A stretch of DNA of 64,000 nt from Roseinatronobacter domitianus (GTDB taxonomy: Bacteria; Pseudomonadota; Alphaproteobacteria; Rhodobacterales; Rhodobacteraceae), in assembly GCF_023336755.1 (NCBI RefSeq), contig NZ_JALZWP010000004.1:1-64000 (forward strand), given 5' to 3'. Position 1 is the stretch's first letter; each line of letters starts with the position of its first letter. The notes under the pieces were generated by a model, which was given only the letters and a program-made list of their open reading frames with translations, was not told the DNA's origin and did not search any database. This document shows positions 57,201 through 64,000 of the stretch, in pieces. The position numbers and the translations under genes are program-made.

Positions 57201-57773
57201 TCACACTCCTTGCGGGCCAAGGCCCAAGATAGCCAGCACGATAGCCAACACCACGGCCAGGCCAAAAAACGCGAACACAATCCCCACCGTGACCTTCAAC
57301 GCCGACGTAAACCCGTGCAGCGCCATGGTAAAGTTAACCAGCAACCACATGAAAATCGCCAGCGACGCCATGGTGACAAAACCGAATAGCGGCGGAACCA
57401 GAAGCAGAACCAGAATCTGCACGATCTGGACCGCGATCATCACGAATTGCAACCACGCCAGCAGCAGCAGCGTGTCAGGAAAGGTGCCACTGCCTCCGGC
57501 AAGCCGGCCTATGCCCTGCACCGCCACGACCAAGCCCAACAAGACCATGGTCTGGAACACAGCCATAAAGATCAGGCTGCCACCGAAAGCACTTTCGCCC
57601 AGCACCAGAATAGAGGCCTGCCCCACCAGCACCGACAGAACCACAACAATGACAAAGCCAAGCCAGCGCGCATCATCGGGCGGGTCCAACGCCAGCAACC
57701 GTGCCGCAGTTTCGCGCGGTGCAGTTAGTGTGGAGCGCAGCAGAGCCGCGACAGTCGCAAGTGTCAAATCCAT
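57201..57773 (-). CDS. Yip1-family membrane protein A
   Basis: This 190-residue protein has about five membrane helices (for example WLGFVIVVVLSVLVGQASILVL in two parts) and the Yip1/YIPF-type layout. Its end abuts the sufS start. It sits between sufD and sufS with a second similar protein next to it. The function is unknown; the pair is conserved with suf genes in Rhodobacterales, from memory, so a link to cluster assembly is possible but untested. Confidence 0.78.
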   Translation of the reverse strand: MDLTLATVAALLRSTLTAPRETAARLLALDPPDDARWLGFVIVVVLSVLVGQASILVLGESAFGGSLIFMAVFQTMVLLGLVVAVQGIGRLAGGSGTFPDTLLLLAWLQFVMIAVQIVQILVLLLVPPLFGFVTMASLAIFMWLLVNFTMALHGFTSALKVTVGIVFAFFGLAVVLAIVLAILGLGPQGV

Positions 57774-57782
57774 ACTCGTCTC

Positions 57783-58280
57783 CTAGCCCGGCGCCTGCGC
57801 GACCGCGCGCACCGCAGATACGCTTTTGACCAATATGTAAAGGAACACCAGCAACACCACAAACCCCAAGCCCTGCGACACCGGTCCTGACCCAAGAAAT
57901 GCAGACACTCCGCCCTGAAACAACATCAGCGGCGTGACCACCAACAGCGACCAGAACAGCGCCAGCCGCGTCAAGATGCCGGGCACCACATGGCCTGCCA
58001 CCCGCAAACCCAGTTTCAACAGCGCCGCGCAGCCATACAAGATCAAGGGTAGCAGGAACATGATCCCAAACATTGCGCCGCCCATGCGTTGCTCGAACGT
58101 GACCGATGGGTCAATGGTTGCCGCCCGCGACAGTCCGGGCCATTGCGCCACAAAAATCAGCGCGCAGGCCAAAAGCGCAAAAAACATCACTTGCGGTTCG
58201 CGCAAGTCGCCTTGCGCCAACCCCCGGACAACCCGGTCCGGCTCGCGGTAGCTGCGCAATATGTTCAGCGTCAAGGACAT
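57783..58280 (-). CDS. Yip1-family membrane protein B
   Basis: This 165-residue membrane protein has four or five helices (FFALLACALIFVAQW, GGAMFGIMFLLPLILYG, LTRLALFWSLLVVTPLMLF, GFVVLLVFLYILV). A basic N-terminus, MSLTLNILRSYREPDRVVRG, is typical of Yip1-family proteins. The preceding gap contains an intergenic repeat with hairpins, which may lower expression relative to sufD. Confidence 0.78.
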   Translation of the reverse strand: MSLTLNILRSYREPDRVVRGLAQGDLREPQVMFFALLACALIFVAQWPGLSRAATIDPSVTFEQRMGGAMFGIMFLLPLILYGCAALLKLGLRVAGHVVPGILTRLALFWSLLVVTPLMLFQGGVSAFLGSGPVSQGLGFVVLLVFLYILVKSVSAVRAVAQAPG

Positions 58281-58300
58281 TGCGCCGCGCACTCCTGCTT

Positions 58301-58360
58301 CATCTTGCCAAAAATACTCCGGGGGAGTCCGGCCATAGGCCGGGCGGGGCAGCGCCCCCC
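58301..58360. repeat. intergenic palindromic repeat, copy 1
   Basis: The segment CATCTTGCCAAAAATACTCC, then GGGGGAGTCC, a short variable hairpin (GGCCATAGGCC) and GGGGCAGCGCCCC recurs at 63826-63884. This class of extragenic hairpin element is common in Rhodobacterales genomes, so it is probably a REP-like family. Confidence 0.75.
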
Positions 58361-58370
58361 TTTCCCTGTG

Positions 58371-59663
58371 TCACTTATGGCGCTGAAGCCACGCTTCAAG
58401 ACGGTCGCGAAGATCGCCTGCAAGTTCGGTATCTGCAATCTCGTCCAATGCTTCCGCCAGAAACGCCAGAACCAGCAACATCTTGGCTTCGGCGTCCGGG
58501 ATACCCCGCGCGCGCAGATAGTAAAGCTGCGTCGAGTCAATCTCGCCAGAGGTTGACCCGTGACTGCATTTCACGTCATCGGCATAGATTTCCAGTTCCG
58601 GCTTGGCCAGAAACTGCGCATCTTCGTCCAGCAAAAGCGCCTGACTGATCTGGTAGCCATCGGTTTTCTGGGCCAGCCGATCGACCAGAATTTTCCCCTG
58701 GAACACCCCGACCGCGCCGTGGCGCAGCACTTTCTTATAGACCTGACGGCTTTCGCAACCCGGCGCGTTATGCGCGACAAACACCGTGTCATCCGCATGG
58801 AAGGCACCATCGCCCACGCTGGCCCCGGCCAGATGCGCCGAGCCATCGGCCCCGTCCAGCCAAACCTGCGCCTCGTTACGGGTCAATGCACCGTTCACCG
58901 TCAGTGTAAAGCTTTTCAACTGCGCGCCTGCGCTCAGCCGCACGAAAATATGGGCCGCACTCAACCGTGCGTGATCGCGCCCCTGGCTGCGAATATGGTG
59001 CAGCGTCGCGCCCTCGCCGATCTCGGCTTCGATCACCGTATTAGAGCGTGCGGCCAGCGGGCCGTTTTCCAACAGCGTCACCTCTGCCCCGGCTTCGACC
59101 CGGATGACATGGTGCAACATCGCATCCGCATCTTCGGCGCTGCGGCGGTAGATCAGCGAGATGGGCTTGGCGGGCGTGCCCGTGACCCGGATCAACACAC
59201 CTTGCGTGGCATAAGCGGTGTTGAAGCTGGCAAGTGGCCGCTCCACCGGGCTTTGCGCCCGCGCTTCCAATGTGCCGAACACCTCGCGCGCCCAGTGCAG
59301 GTCGGCCTTGGTGGCGTCAGCCAACAGTTCAAGCTCTACCCCGTCCAGCGCCAGCGCGTCAGAGGCCGCTGCGTCGAACACGCCATCGACAAAGACCAGC
59401 TTCACCCGGTCGAACGCGTCGAACACAGGGGCTTCGCTGCCGGTATCCAGCAGGTCCGCTTGCAGGCTCTCCTCTGCGATCAAGGCGCGCGGATCGGTGT
59501 ATTTCCAGTATTCATCGCGCTTCAACGGCGCGCCCATATCGGACCAGCGCGCCAAGGCGGCGTCCCGCGCGCGTGTGACCCACGCCCCACCCTCTGGCAG
59601 TGGCTGGACAAGCTCTGCCGCGCGCGTCTGTTTTTGCGCTTTCAGCTTCGCTTTGGGCATCAT
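58371..59663 (-). CDS. sufD: Fe-S assembly scaffold protein SufD
   Basis: This 430-residue beta-helix subunit works with SufB and SufC in the scaffold complex. It has a Lys-rich N-terminus, the W..YTDPRALI region and a C-terminal SufBD core with VKCSHGSTSGEIDSTQLYYL, the most conserved block, carrying the His used at the SufB-SufD interface. It overlaps sufC by 4 nt. Confidence 0.94.
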   Translation of the reverse strand: MMPKAKLKAQKQTRAAELVQPLPEGGAWVTRARDAALARWSDMGAPLKRDEYWKYTDPRALIAEESLQADLLDTGSEAPVFDAFDRVKLVFVDGVFDAAASDALALDGVELELLADATKADLHWAREVFGTLEARAQSPVERPLASFNTAYATQGVLIRVTGTPAKPISLIYRRSAEDADAMLHHVIRVEAGAEVTLLENGPLAARSNTVIEAEIGEGATLHHIRSQGRDHARLSAAHIFVRLSAGAQLKSFTLTVNGALTRNEAQVWLDGADGSAHLAGASVGDGAFHADDTVFVAHNAPGCESRQVYKKVLRHGAVGVFQGKILVDRLAQKTDGYQISQALLLDEDAQFLAKPELEIYADDVKCSHGSTSGEIDSTQLYYLRARGIPDAEAKMLLVLAFLAEALDEIADTELAGDLRDRLEAWLQRHK

Positions 59664-60421
59664 GCGTTTGCCTCCGCCAGCAGGTCGGCATAGCCGTTAT
59701 GTTCGACTTCCAGCGCCAGTTCGGGGCCGCCCGTCTTGATGATCCGGCCTTCGGACATGATATGCACGACATCGGGTTTGATATGGTCCAGCAAGCGTTG
59801 GTAATGCGTGATGACCAAGAAAGACCGGCCCGCATCGCGCAGCGCGTTCACACCGTCGCTCACCAGTTTCATCGCATCCACGTCCAGACCAGAGTCGGTT
59901 TCGTCCAAGATGCACATCTTTGGTTCCAGCATCGCCATTTGCAGGATCTCGTTGCGCTTCTTCTCACCGCCCGAAAAGCCCACATTGACCGGGCGTTTCA
60001 GCATGTCGGCGTCAATCTGCAAGTCCTTGGCCTTGGCGCGAATGATCTTCAGGAACTCACCTGCCGACAATTCCTCTTCGCCACGCGCCTTGCGCTGTGC
60101 GTTCACCGCGGTGCGCAGGAAGGTCATATTGCCCACGCCCGGAATTTCGACCGGATACTGGAATGCCAGAAACAGGCCCGCCGCCGCGCGCTCTTCGGGG
60201 TCCATGTCCAGCAGGTCCGCACCTTCCAGCGTCGCGCTGCCTTCGGTCACCTCATACCCATCGCGGCCCGACAGCACATAAGACAGGGTGGATTTGCCCG
60301 ACCCGTTCGGCCCCATGATGGCATGCACCTCGCCGGGGTTGATGGTCAGCGAAAGACCCTTGAGGATTTTCACCTCTGAGTCGTCTTCAAGTTCGGCGTG
60401 CAGGTTTTCGATCTTCAGCAT
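59660..60421 (-). CDS. sufC: Fe-S assembly ATPase SufC
   Basis: This 253-residue ABC-type ATPase drives conformational change of SufB-SufD. It has Walker A GPNGSGKST (36-44), the signature FSGGEKKRNE near 150 and Walker B CILDETDSGLD, which has a Thr-Asp after the Glu as in SufC. The gap to the preceding GIY-YIG gene is 34 bp. Confidence 0.96.
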   Translation of the reverse strand: MLKIENLHAELEDDSEVKILKGLSLTINPGEVHAIMGPNGSGKSTLSYVLSGRDGYEVTEGSATLEGADLLDMDPEERAAAGLFLAFQYPVEIPGVGNMTFLRTAVNAQRKARGEEELSAGEFLKIIRAKAKDLQIDADMLKRPVNVGFSGGEKKRNEILQMAMLEPKMCILDETDSGLDVDAMKLVSDGVNALRDAGRSFLVITHYQRLLDHIKPDVVHIMSEGRIIKTGGPELALEVEHNGYADLLAEANA

Positions 60422-60455
60422 GTTTGTTCCTCGTTCTTATATCGGCGTTTTGGGA

Positions 60456-61226
60456 CTAAACAGACGCTTTAGGATAATACCAACGCACCGGCGCTTGGGC
60501 GCCCCGTTGGTAAACGTCATTTACATGAGTCCCTTTATAATGGCTCAATTCATCAGCAACTGCGCCAGTAAATGCCACTCTCTTGTTCTTGTCAGGCTCA
60601 CTCCAGCTTTCGATCCTGTAAACTTCGCGTATCAATCCAAAAGCTACAGCGGCGATATATTTCACCCGAGTGTGCCGTTTTGGGTTAACGACCCAATGAC
60701 CACGAACCATTTCGTACATTTGGTCAAGGCTGGGCTGTTTCCCATTATTAGTTTCGTTTTTATGATGCTCGACCCACTTCCGGTTTATCTTAATCAAGGC
60801 TATCGGGCGATCCAGTTCAGCAGCCAGAGCAGCATACTGATGATTAATTGCTTCAACAGACTTTTTACCGAGTTCGCGTGCTTTATATCCTTTGATCTTA
60901 TTTGTTTTTTCTTCTGCATCGACTTTTGCGTCATCATTGATGAAGTCAATAAGCGACGACTCTACCAATGATGCCTCAGCCTCAGTCAGCCCATGCCTAT
61001 GGACTATCAACGAAACATCATTTCCACTCGCCCAGATTGCACGAATTTTGTTTGTTTTCCTGGATTCCGTACTGGTTTCAGCCTCGCTCAAATGCTCGAA
61101 GATTCTGTTGCCTACACCCCTGCCCACATAAAATGTATTACCTGAAACAGGATCAACCAAGCGATAGACATAACAACCTAACTCACCATGGACGCCTGCT
61201 CGAAAAGCACGTGTCAGATTTCGCAT
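60456..61226 (-). CDS. GIY-YIG nuclease-domain protein inserted in the suf operon
   Basis: This 256-residue protein has an N-terminal LEM-3-like GIY-YIG domain (about 16-110: GCYVYRLVDPVSG, then FYVGRGVGNRIFEHL with the Arg, and TEAEASLVESSLIDFIND with the acidic metal ligand). A second domain (about 140-256) has EMVRGHWVVNPKR, AFGLIREVYRIESW and GAQAPVRWYYP, a pattern seen in phage- or defence-associated proteins but without assigned function. The ATG is 2 nt after the sufB stop and uses the end of sufB as its ribosome site. The gene is more AT-rich than its neighbours and is probably acquired. Confidence 0.78.
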   Translation of the reverse strand: MRNLTRAFRAGVHGELGCYVYRLVDPVSGNTFYVGRGVGNRIFEHLSEAETSTESRKTNKIRAIWASGNDVSLIVHRHGLTEAEASLVESSLIDFINDDAKVDAEEKTNKIKGYKARELGKKSVEAINHQYAALAAELDRPIALIKINRKWVEHHKNETNNGKQPSLDQMYEMVRGHWVVNPKRHTRVKYIAAVAFGLIREVYRIESWSEPDKNKRVAFTGAVADELSHYKGTHVNDVYQRGAQAPVRWYYPKASV

Positions 61227-61228
61227 AA

Positions 61229-62737
61229 CTACCCCACCGACCCCTCAAGCGAAATCGCCACCAGTGCCTGCGCTTCCATGGCGAATTCCATCGGCAGTTC
61301 TTGCAGCACTTCCTTGCAGAACCCGTTTACCACAAGCGCAACCGCCTCTTCCTCGTCCATACCGCGCTGGCGGCAGTAGAAAAGTTGGTCGTCATCCACC
61401 TTGGACGTGGTCGCCTCATGCTCCACGCGGGATGAGGCATTCTTCACCTCGATATACGGCACCGTATGCGCGCCGCACAAATCGCCGATCAGCAAGCTGT
61501 CGCATTGCGTATAGTTGCGGCTGTCGCGCGCCTTGGGGTGCATCGACACCAGCCCGCGATAGGTGTTCTGTGCGTGCCCTGCCGAAATGCCCTTGGACAC
61601 AATGCGCGACTTCGTGCGCTTGCCCAGATGCACCATCTTGGTGCCCGTGTCGGCCTGCTGCCAATTGTTGGCGATAGCGATGGAGTAGAACTCGCCCTGC
61701 GTGTCGTCGCCGCGCAGAATGCAGGACGGGTATTTCCATGTAATCGCGGACCCGGTTTCAACCTGTGTCCACATCACCTTGGCGCGGTCCTCGCGACAAT
61801 CGGCGCGCTTGGTCACGAAGTTGTAAATGCCGCCCTTGCCGTCCTCATCACCGGGGAACCAGTTCTGCACGGTGGAATATTTCACCTCGGCATCTTCCAG
61901 CACGACAATTTCCACCACCGCCGCATGCAACTGCGCGGTGTCACGCTTGGGCGCGGTGCAGCCTTCCAGATAGCTGACATGGCTGCCCTTTTCGGCCACG
62001 ATCAACGTGCGCTCGAACTGGCCGGTGTTTTCGGCATTGATGCGGAAATAGGTCGAAAGCTCCATCGGGCATTTCACGCCTGCGGGGATGTAGACGAAGC
62101 TGCCATCGCTGAACACGGCGGAATTGAGTGCTGCGAAATAGTTGTCATTCTGCGGCACAACGCTTCCCAGATATTTCTTCACCAGTTCGGGATGGTCCTG
62201 CACCGCTTCCGAGATCGAGCAAAAGATCACGCCCGCCGCCGCCAGTTCCTTCTTGAAAGTCGTCCCGACGCTGACGGAATCAAACACCGCATCCACGGCC
62301 ACCTTGCGCGGCTCATCCGCACCTTCGACGCCGGCCAGAAGCATCTGTTCTTTCAGCGGGATACCCAGCTTGGCGTAGGTTTCCAACAGCTTGGGGTCCA
62401 CCTCGTCCAAGGATTTCGGCTTGTCGATCATCGACTTGGGCTTGGCGTAATAATACTGCTCCTGGTAGTCGATCCCCGGCACATTCAGCATCGCCCAATC
62501 GGGGCTTTCCATGGTCAGCCAGCGGCGATACGCCTCCAGCCGCCAGTCCAGCAGCCATTCGGGCTCACCGTTCTTCTCGGAAATCAGCCGCACGATGTCT
62601 TCATTCAGACCCTTCGGCGCGAATTCCATCTCAATATCGGTATTCCAGCCGTGCTTATAGGTGCCGGCCATGGATTGCACAGTCTCGACCGTCTCGCGGT
62701 CCACGCCATCACGCACTTCGGTATCCAATGCAGCCAT
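61229..62737 (-). CDS. sufB: Fe-S assembly scaffold protein SufB
   Basis: This is the main scaffold subunit on which SUF clusters are built. The 502-residue protein has an N-terminal segment [15 protein letters not shown] and the core beta-helix with [21 protein letters not shown] near 405-425. That stretch contains the conserved Cys and His/Glu region, and [12 protein letters not shown]-like sequence lies earlier ([17 protein letters not shown]). The ATG at 62737 follows the desulfurase gene by 26 bp. Confidence 0.96.
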   Translation of the reverse strand: MAALDTEVRDGVDRETVETVQSMAGTYKHGWNTDIEMEFAPKGLNEDIVRLISEKNGEPEWLLDWRLEAYRRWLTMESPDWAMLNVPGIDYQEQYYYAKPKSMIDKPKSLDEVDPKLLETYAKLGIPLKEQMLLAGVEGADEPRKVAVDAVFDSVSVGTTFKKELAAAGVIFCSISEAVQDHPELVKKYLGSVVPQNDNYFAALNSAVFSDGSFVYIPAGVKCPMELSTYFRINAENTGQFERTLIVAEKGSHVSYLEGCTAPKRDTAQLHAAVVEIVVLEDAEVKYSTVQNWFPGDEDGKGGIYNFVTKRADCREDRAKVMWTQVETGSAITWKYPSCILRGDDTQGEFYSIAIANNWQQADTGTKMVHLGKRTKSRIVSKGISAGHAQNTYRGLVSMHPKARDSRNYTQCDSLLIGDLCGAHTVPYIEVKNASSRVEHEATTSKVDDDQLFYCRQRGMDEEEAVALVVNGFCKEVLQELPMEFAMEAQALVAISLEGSVG

Positions 62738-62763
62738 GTCTTTCCCCTTTTCCTTTCGCGCTG

Positions 62764-63828
62764 TCAGGCCGCGCGCGCCTTGAACCGCCGATAATCTTTC
62801 AGCCACGCCTCGGCAAAACGCAGCACATGGTCTTCTGTTACACCCGGCCCAAGCGAGACGCGGATCGCGCCCTGTGCCGTGGCGATGTCGAACCCCATCG
62901 CGCCCAATACGTCCGACCGCTTGGCCTTGCCCGACGAGCAGGCCGAGCCGGCCGAAATCGCAAAGCCTGCAAGGTCCATCTGCATGACCTGCGTCTCGCC
63001 CTTCCAGCCCGGCGTTGCCAAGCACAGCGTGTTGGGCAGGCGCGCAACACCTTTCCCGACAGAAATAGTCATATCAGCGGCAGCGTCCAGAGTTTTTTCT
63101 AGAATATTTCTAATTTCAGAAACCTGCTCCCAGACACCAGCGGTCAAATCGCGCTGCGCGGCCTCTGCCGCAGCACCGAATCCGGCAATCCCGATCAGGT
63201 TTTCGGTGCCGGCACGGCGACCCATTTCCTGCCCGCCACCCCGAATTTGAGCGGCAAGCTCGGTGCCGCGCCGCAGGATCAGCGCCCCGATGCCCTTCGG
63301 CCCGCCCAGCTTATGGGCAGACACAAACCCCATCTCGACCCCCAACCAGTTAAACGCGAAGGGGATCTTGCCGAAACCCTGCGTCAGATCGCTGACCGCC
63401 AGCCCCTCTGGCAAATCCTGCACAATGCCGGTTTCGGAATTGGCCAGTTGCAGCGTGCTCTGGCCCGGGTCCGGGACCATCACGCGGCCCGCGCCGTCCA
63501 CCGCCAACGCCCCGTCAGTCCAGGCACGCACGGCGTCATGCTCCACCAGCGCACCCGACAACCCGCGCCCTGCCAATGCCAGCGCGGCCGCTTCGGTCGC
63601 CCCAGAGGTAAAGACAATATCTGCGCCTTCGGCCCCCAAAGCCGCGGCCAGTTGCGCGCGCGCCCGCTCCACCAGCGCCCGCGCCGCGCGCCCCTCGGCA
63701 TGCACCGAAGACGGGTTGCCAACCACATCCATCGCCGCGGCCATCGCCGCCCGCGCCTCGGCGCGTAAGGGAGTCGTCGCATTCCAATCCAGATAGACGC
63801 GTTCTCTCAAACCCTCGTCTCCATTCAT
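62764..63828 (-). CDS. cysteine desulfurase, NifS/IscS type
   Basis: This 354-residue PLP enzyme has the N-terminal [14 protein letters not shown] lysine in [10 protein letters not shown] near 193 and catalytic Cys in [15 protein letters not shown] near 295. It differs from SufS in lacking the CCG-type loop. It is the first complete gene of the suf operon here, as in other Rhodobacterales where an Rrf2 regulator usually precedes it. Which of the two desulfurases feeds SufB is not evident. Confidence 0.93.
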   Translation of the reverse strand: MNGDEGLRERVYLDWNATTPLRAEARAAMAAAMDVVGNPSSVHAEGRAARALVERARAQLAAALGAEGADIVFTSGATEAAALALAGRGLSGALVEHDAVRAWTDGALAVDGAGRVMVPDPGQSTLQLANSETGIVQDLPEGLAVSDLTQGFGKIPFAFNWLGVEMGFVSAHKLGGPKGIGALILRRGTELAAQIRGGGQEMGRRAGTENLIGIAGFGAAAEAAQRDLTAGVWEQVSEIRNILEKTLDAAADMTISVGKGVARLPNTLCLATPGWKGETQVMQMDLAGFAISAGSACSSGKAKRSDVLGAMGFDIATAQGAIRVSLGPGVTEDHVLRFAEAWLKDYRRFKARAA

Positions 63829-63884
63829 CCTTGCCCAAATATCCCGGGGGAGTCGCGCGTCAGCGCGGCGGGGGCAGCGCCCCC
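63826..63884. repeat. intergenic palindromic repeat, copy 2
   Basis: CATCCTTGCCCAAATATCCC, GGGGGAGTCGCGC, a variable hairpin and GGGGGCAGCGCCCCC match the copy at 58301-58360 in orientation and order. It overlaps the desulfurase start codon, so it forms that gene's leader. Confidence 0.75.
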
Positions 63885-64000
63885 TATTCGTCCACCACCT
63901 GGAACAGGTTGGGCACCGCCGGGCATGGCGTCATCGCGTTGCCTGCCACATCCGACAGCCGCGCCTGATGCAGGAACACATAGACATGCGCCGACAACCC
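63884..64000 (-). CDS. C-terminal end of an unidentified protein (cut by window edge)
   Basis: The last 38 codons before a TAG stop read through the window edge and end AMTPCPAVPNLFQVVDE. The sequence is protein-like (HVYVFLHQARLSDVAGN) but too short for a family call. It lies upstream of the desulfurase, separated by the hairpin repeat. Confidence 0.5.
   Translation of the reverse strand, partial: GLSAHVYVFLHQARLSDVAGNAMTPCPAVPNLFQVVDE

Overview
This window is chromosomal DNA from an alphaproteobacterium of the order Rhodobacterales. The evidence is the set of neighbourhoods: argS–SPOR–nagZ, rnhB–ccrM (GANTC methylase), rpoE–chrR with a divergent five-gene operon laid out as in Rhodobacter sphaeroides, hemA behind a perfect FnrL box, ethylmalonyl-CoA mutase, an aerobic cobaltochelatase (cobS, cobT), and a nifS–sufBCDS iron-sulfur operon. 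Codon use is GC-rich throughout except for one accessory stretch. The genus cannot be fixed from the sequence alone.

Layout. 1–1 kb: a 3' fragment of a type I restriction subunit, then tRNA-Ser(GCU); this looks like the edge of an island. 1–6.1 kb (minus): lysR, nagZ, a SPOR protein and argS. 6.2–9.4 kb (plus): a Gfo/Idh oxidoreductase, clpP and clpX, closed by a strong terminator. 9.4–11.7 kb (minus): a one-carbon cluster (methyl-THF:corrinoid methyltransferase, MTHFR-like, PF13769 protein) that resembles a split methionine synthase set. 11.8–20.3 kb: ppx/gppA, rlmE, an alpha/beta hydrolase, zapA, a coiled-coil gene, tkt, ispG and a RodZ-like protein. 20.3–24.8 kb: hemA, a small secreted protein, an M20 peptidase and a P450. 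24.9–30.5 kb: cobS and cobT, separated by five unrelated genes. 30.5–34.6 kb: DUF2478–mobA, xth and ecm.

34.7–40.7 kb is a singlet-oxygen stress module: rpoE–chrR and, divergently, a flavin oxidase–DUF1365–MFS–DUF3833–SDR operon. Matching TGATCC-N18-TAT elements face both ways between them. 40.8–49.5 kb holds an AhpD-like protein, gamma-glutamyltransferase, ccrM, rnhB, small secreted proteins, a membrane-anchored winged-helix protein, a peroxiredoxin remnant, an aldehyde dehydrogenase and a MATE pump.

49.6–55.86 kb is an AT-rich, gene-poor accessory island. It is bounded by a 17-bp exact direct repeat, one copy being the 3' end of tRNA-Arg(CCG). Inside are remnants of IS3- and IS5-family elements, a ClpP-like exported protein, a winged-helix regulator behind a palindromic operator candidate, and an orphan NarL-type response regulator. 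No integrase is recognisable. From 55.98 kb to the end runs the suf operon (minus). It carries an unusual insert, a GIY-YIG nuclease gene placed 2 nt behind sufB and ahead of sufC, and two Yip1-type membrane proteins between sufD and sufS.
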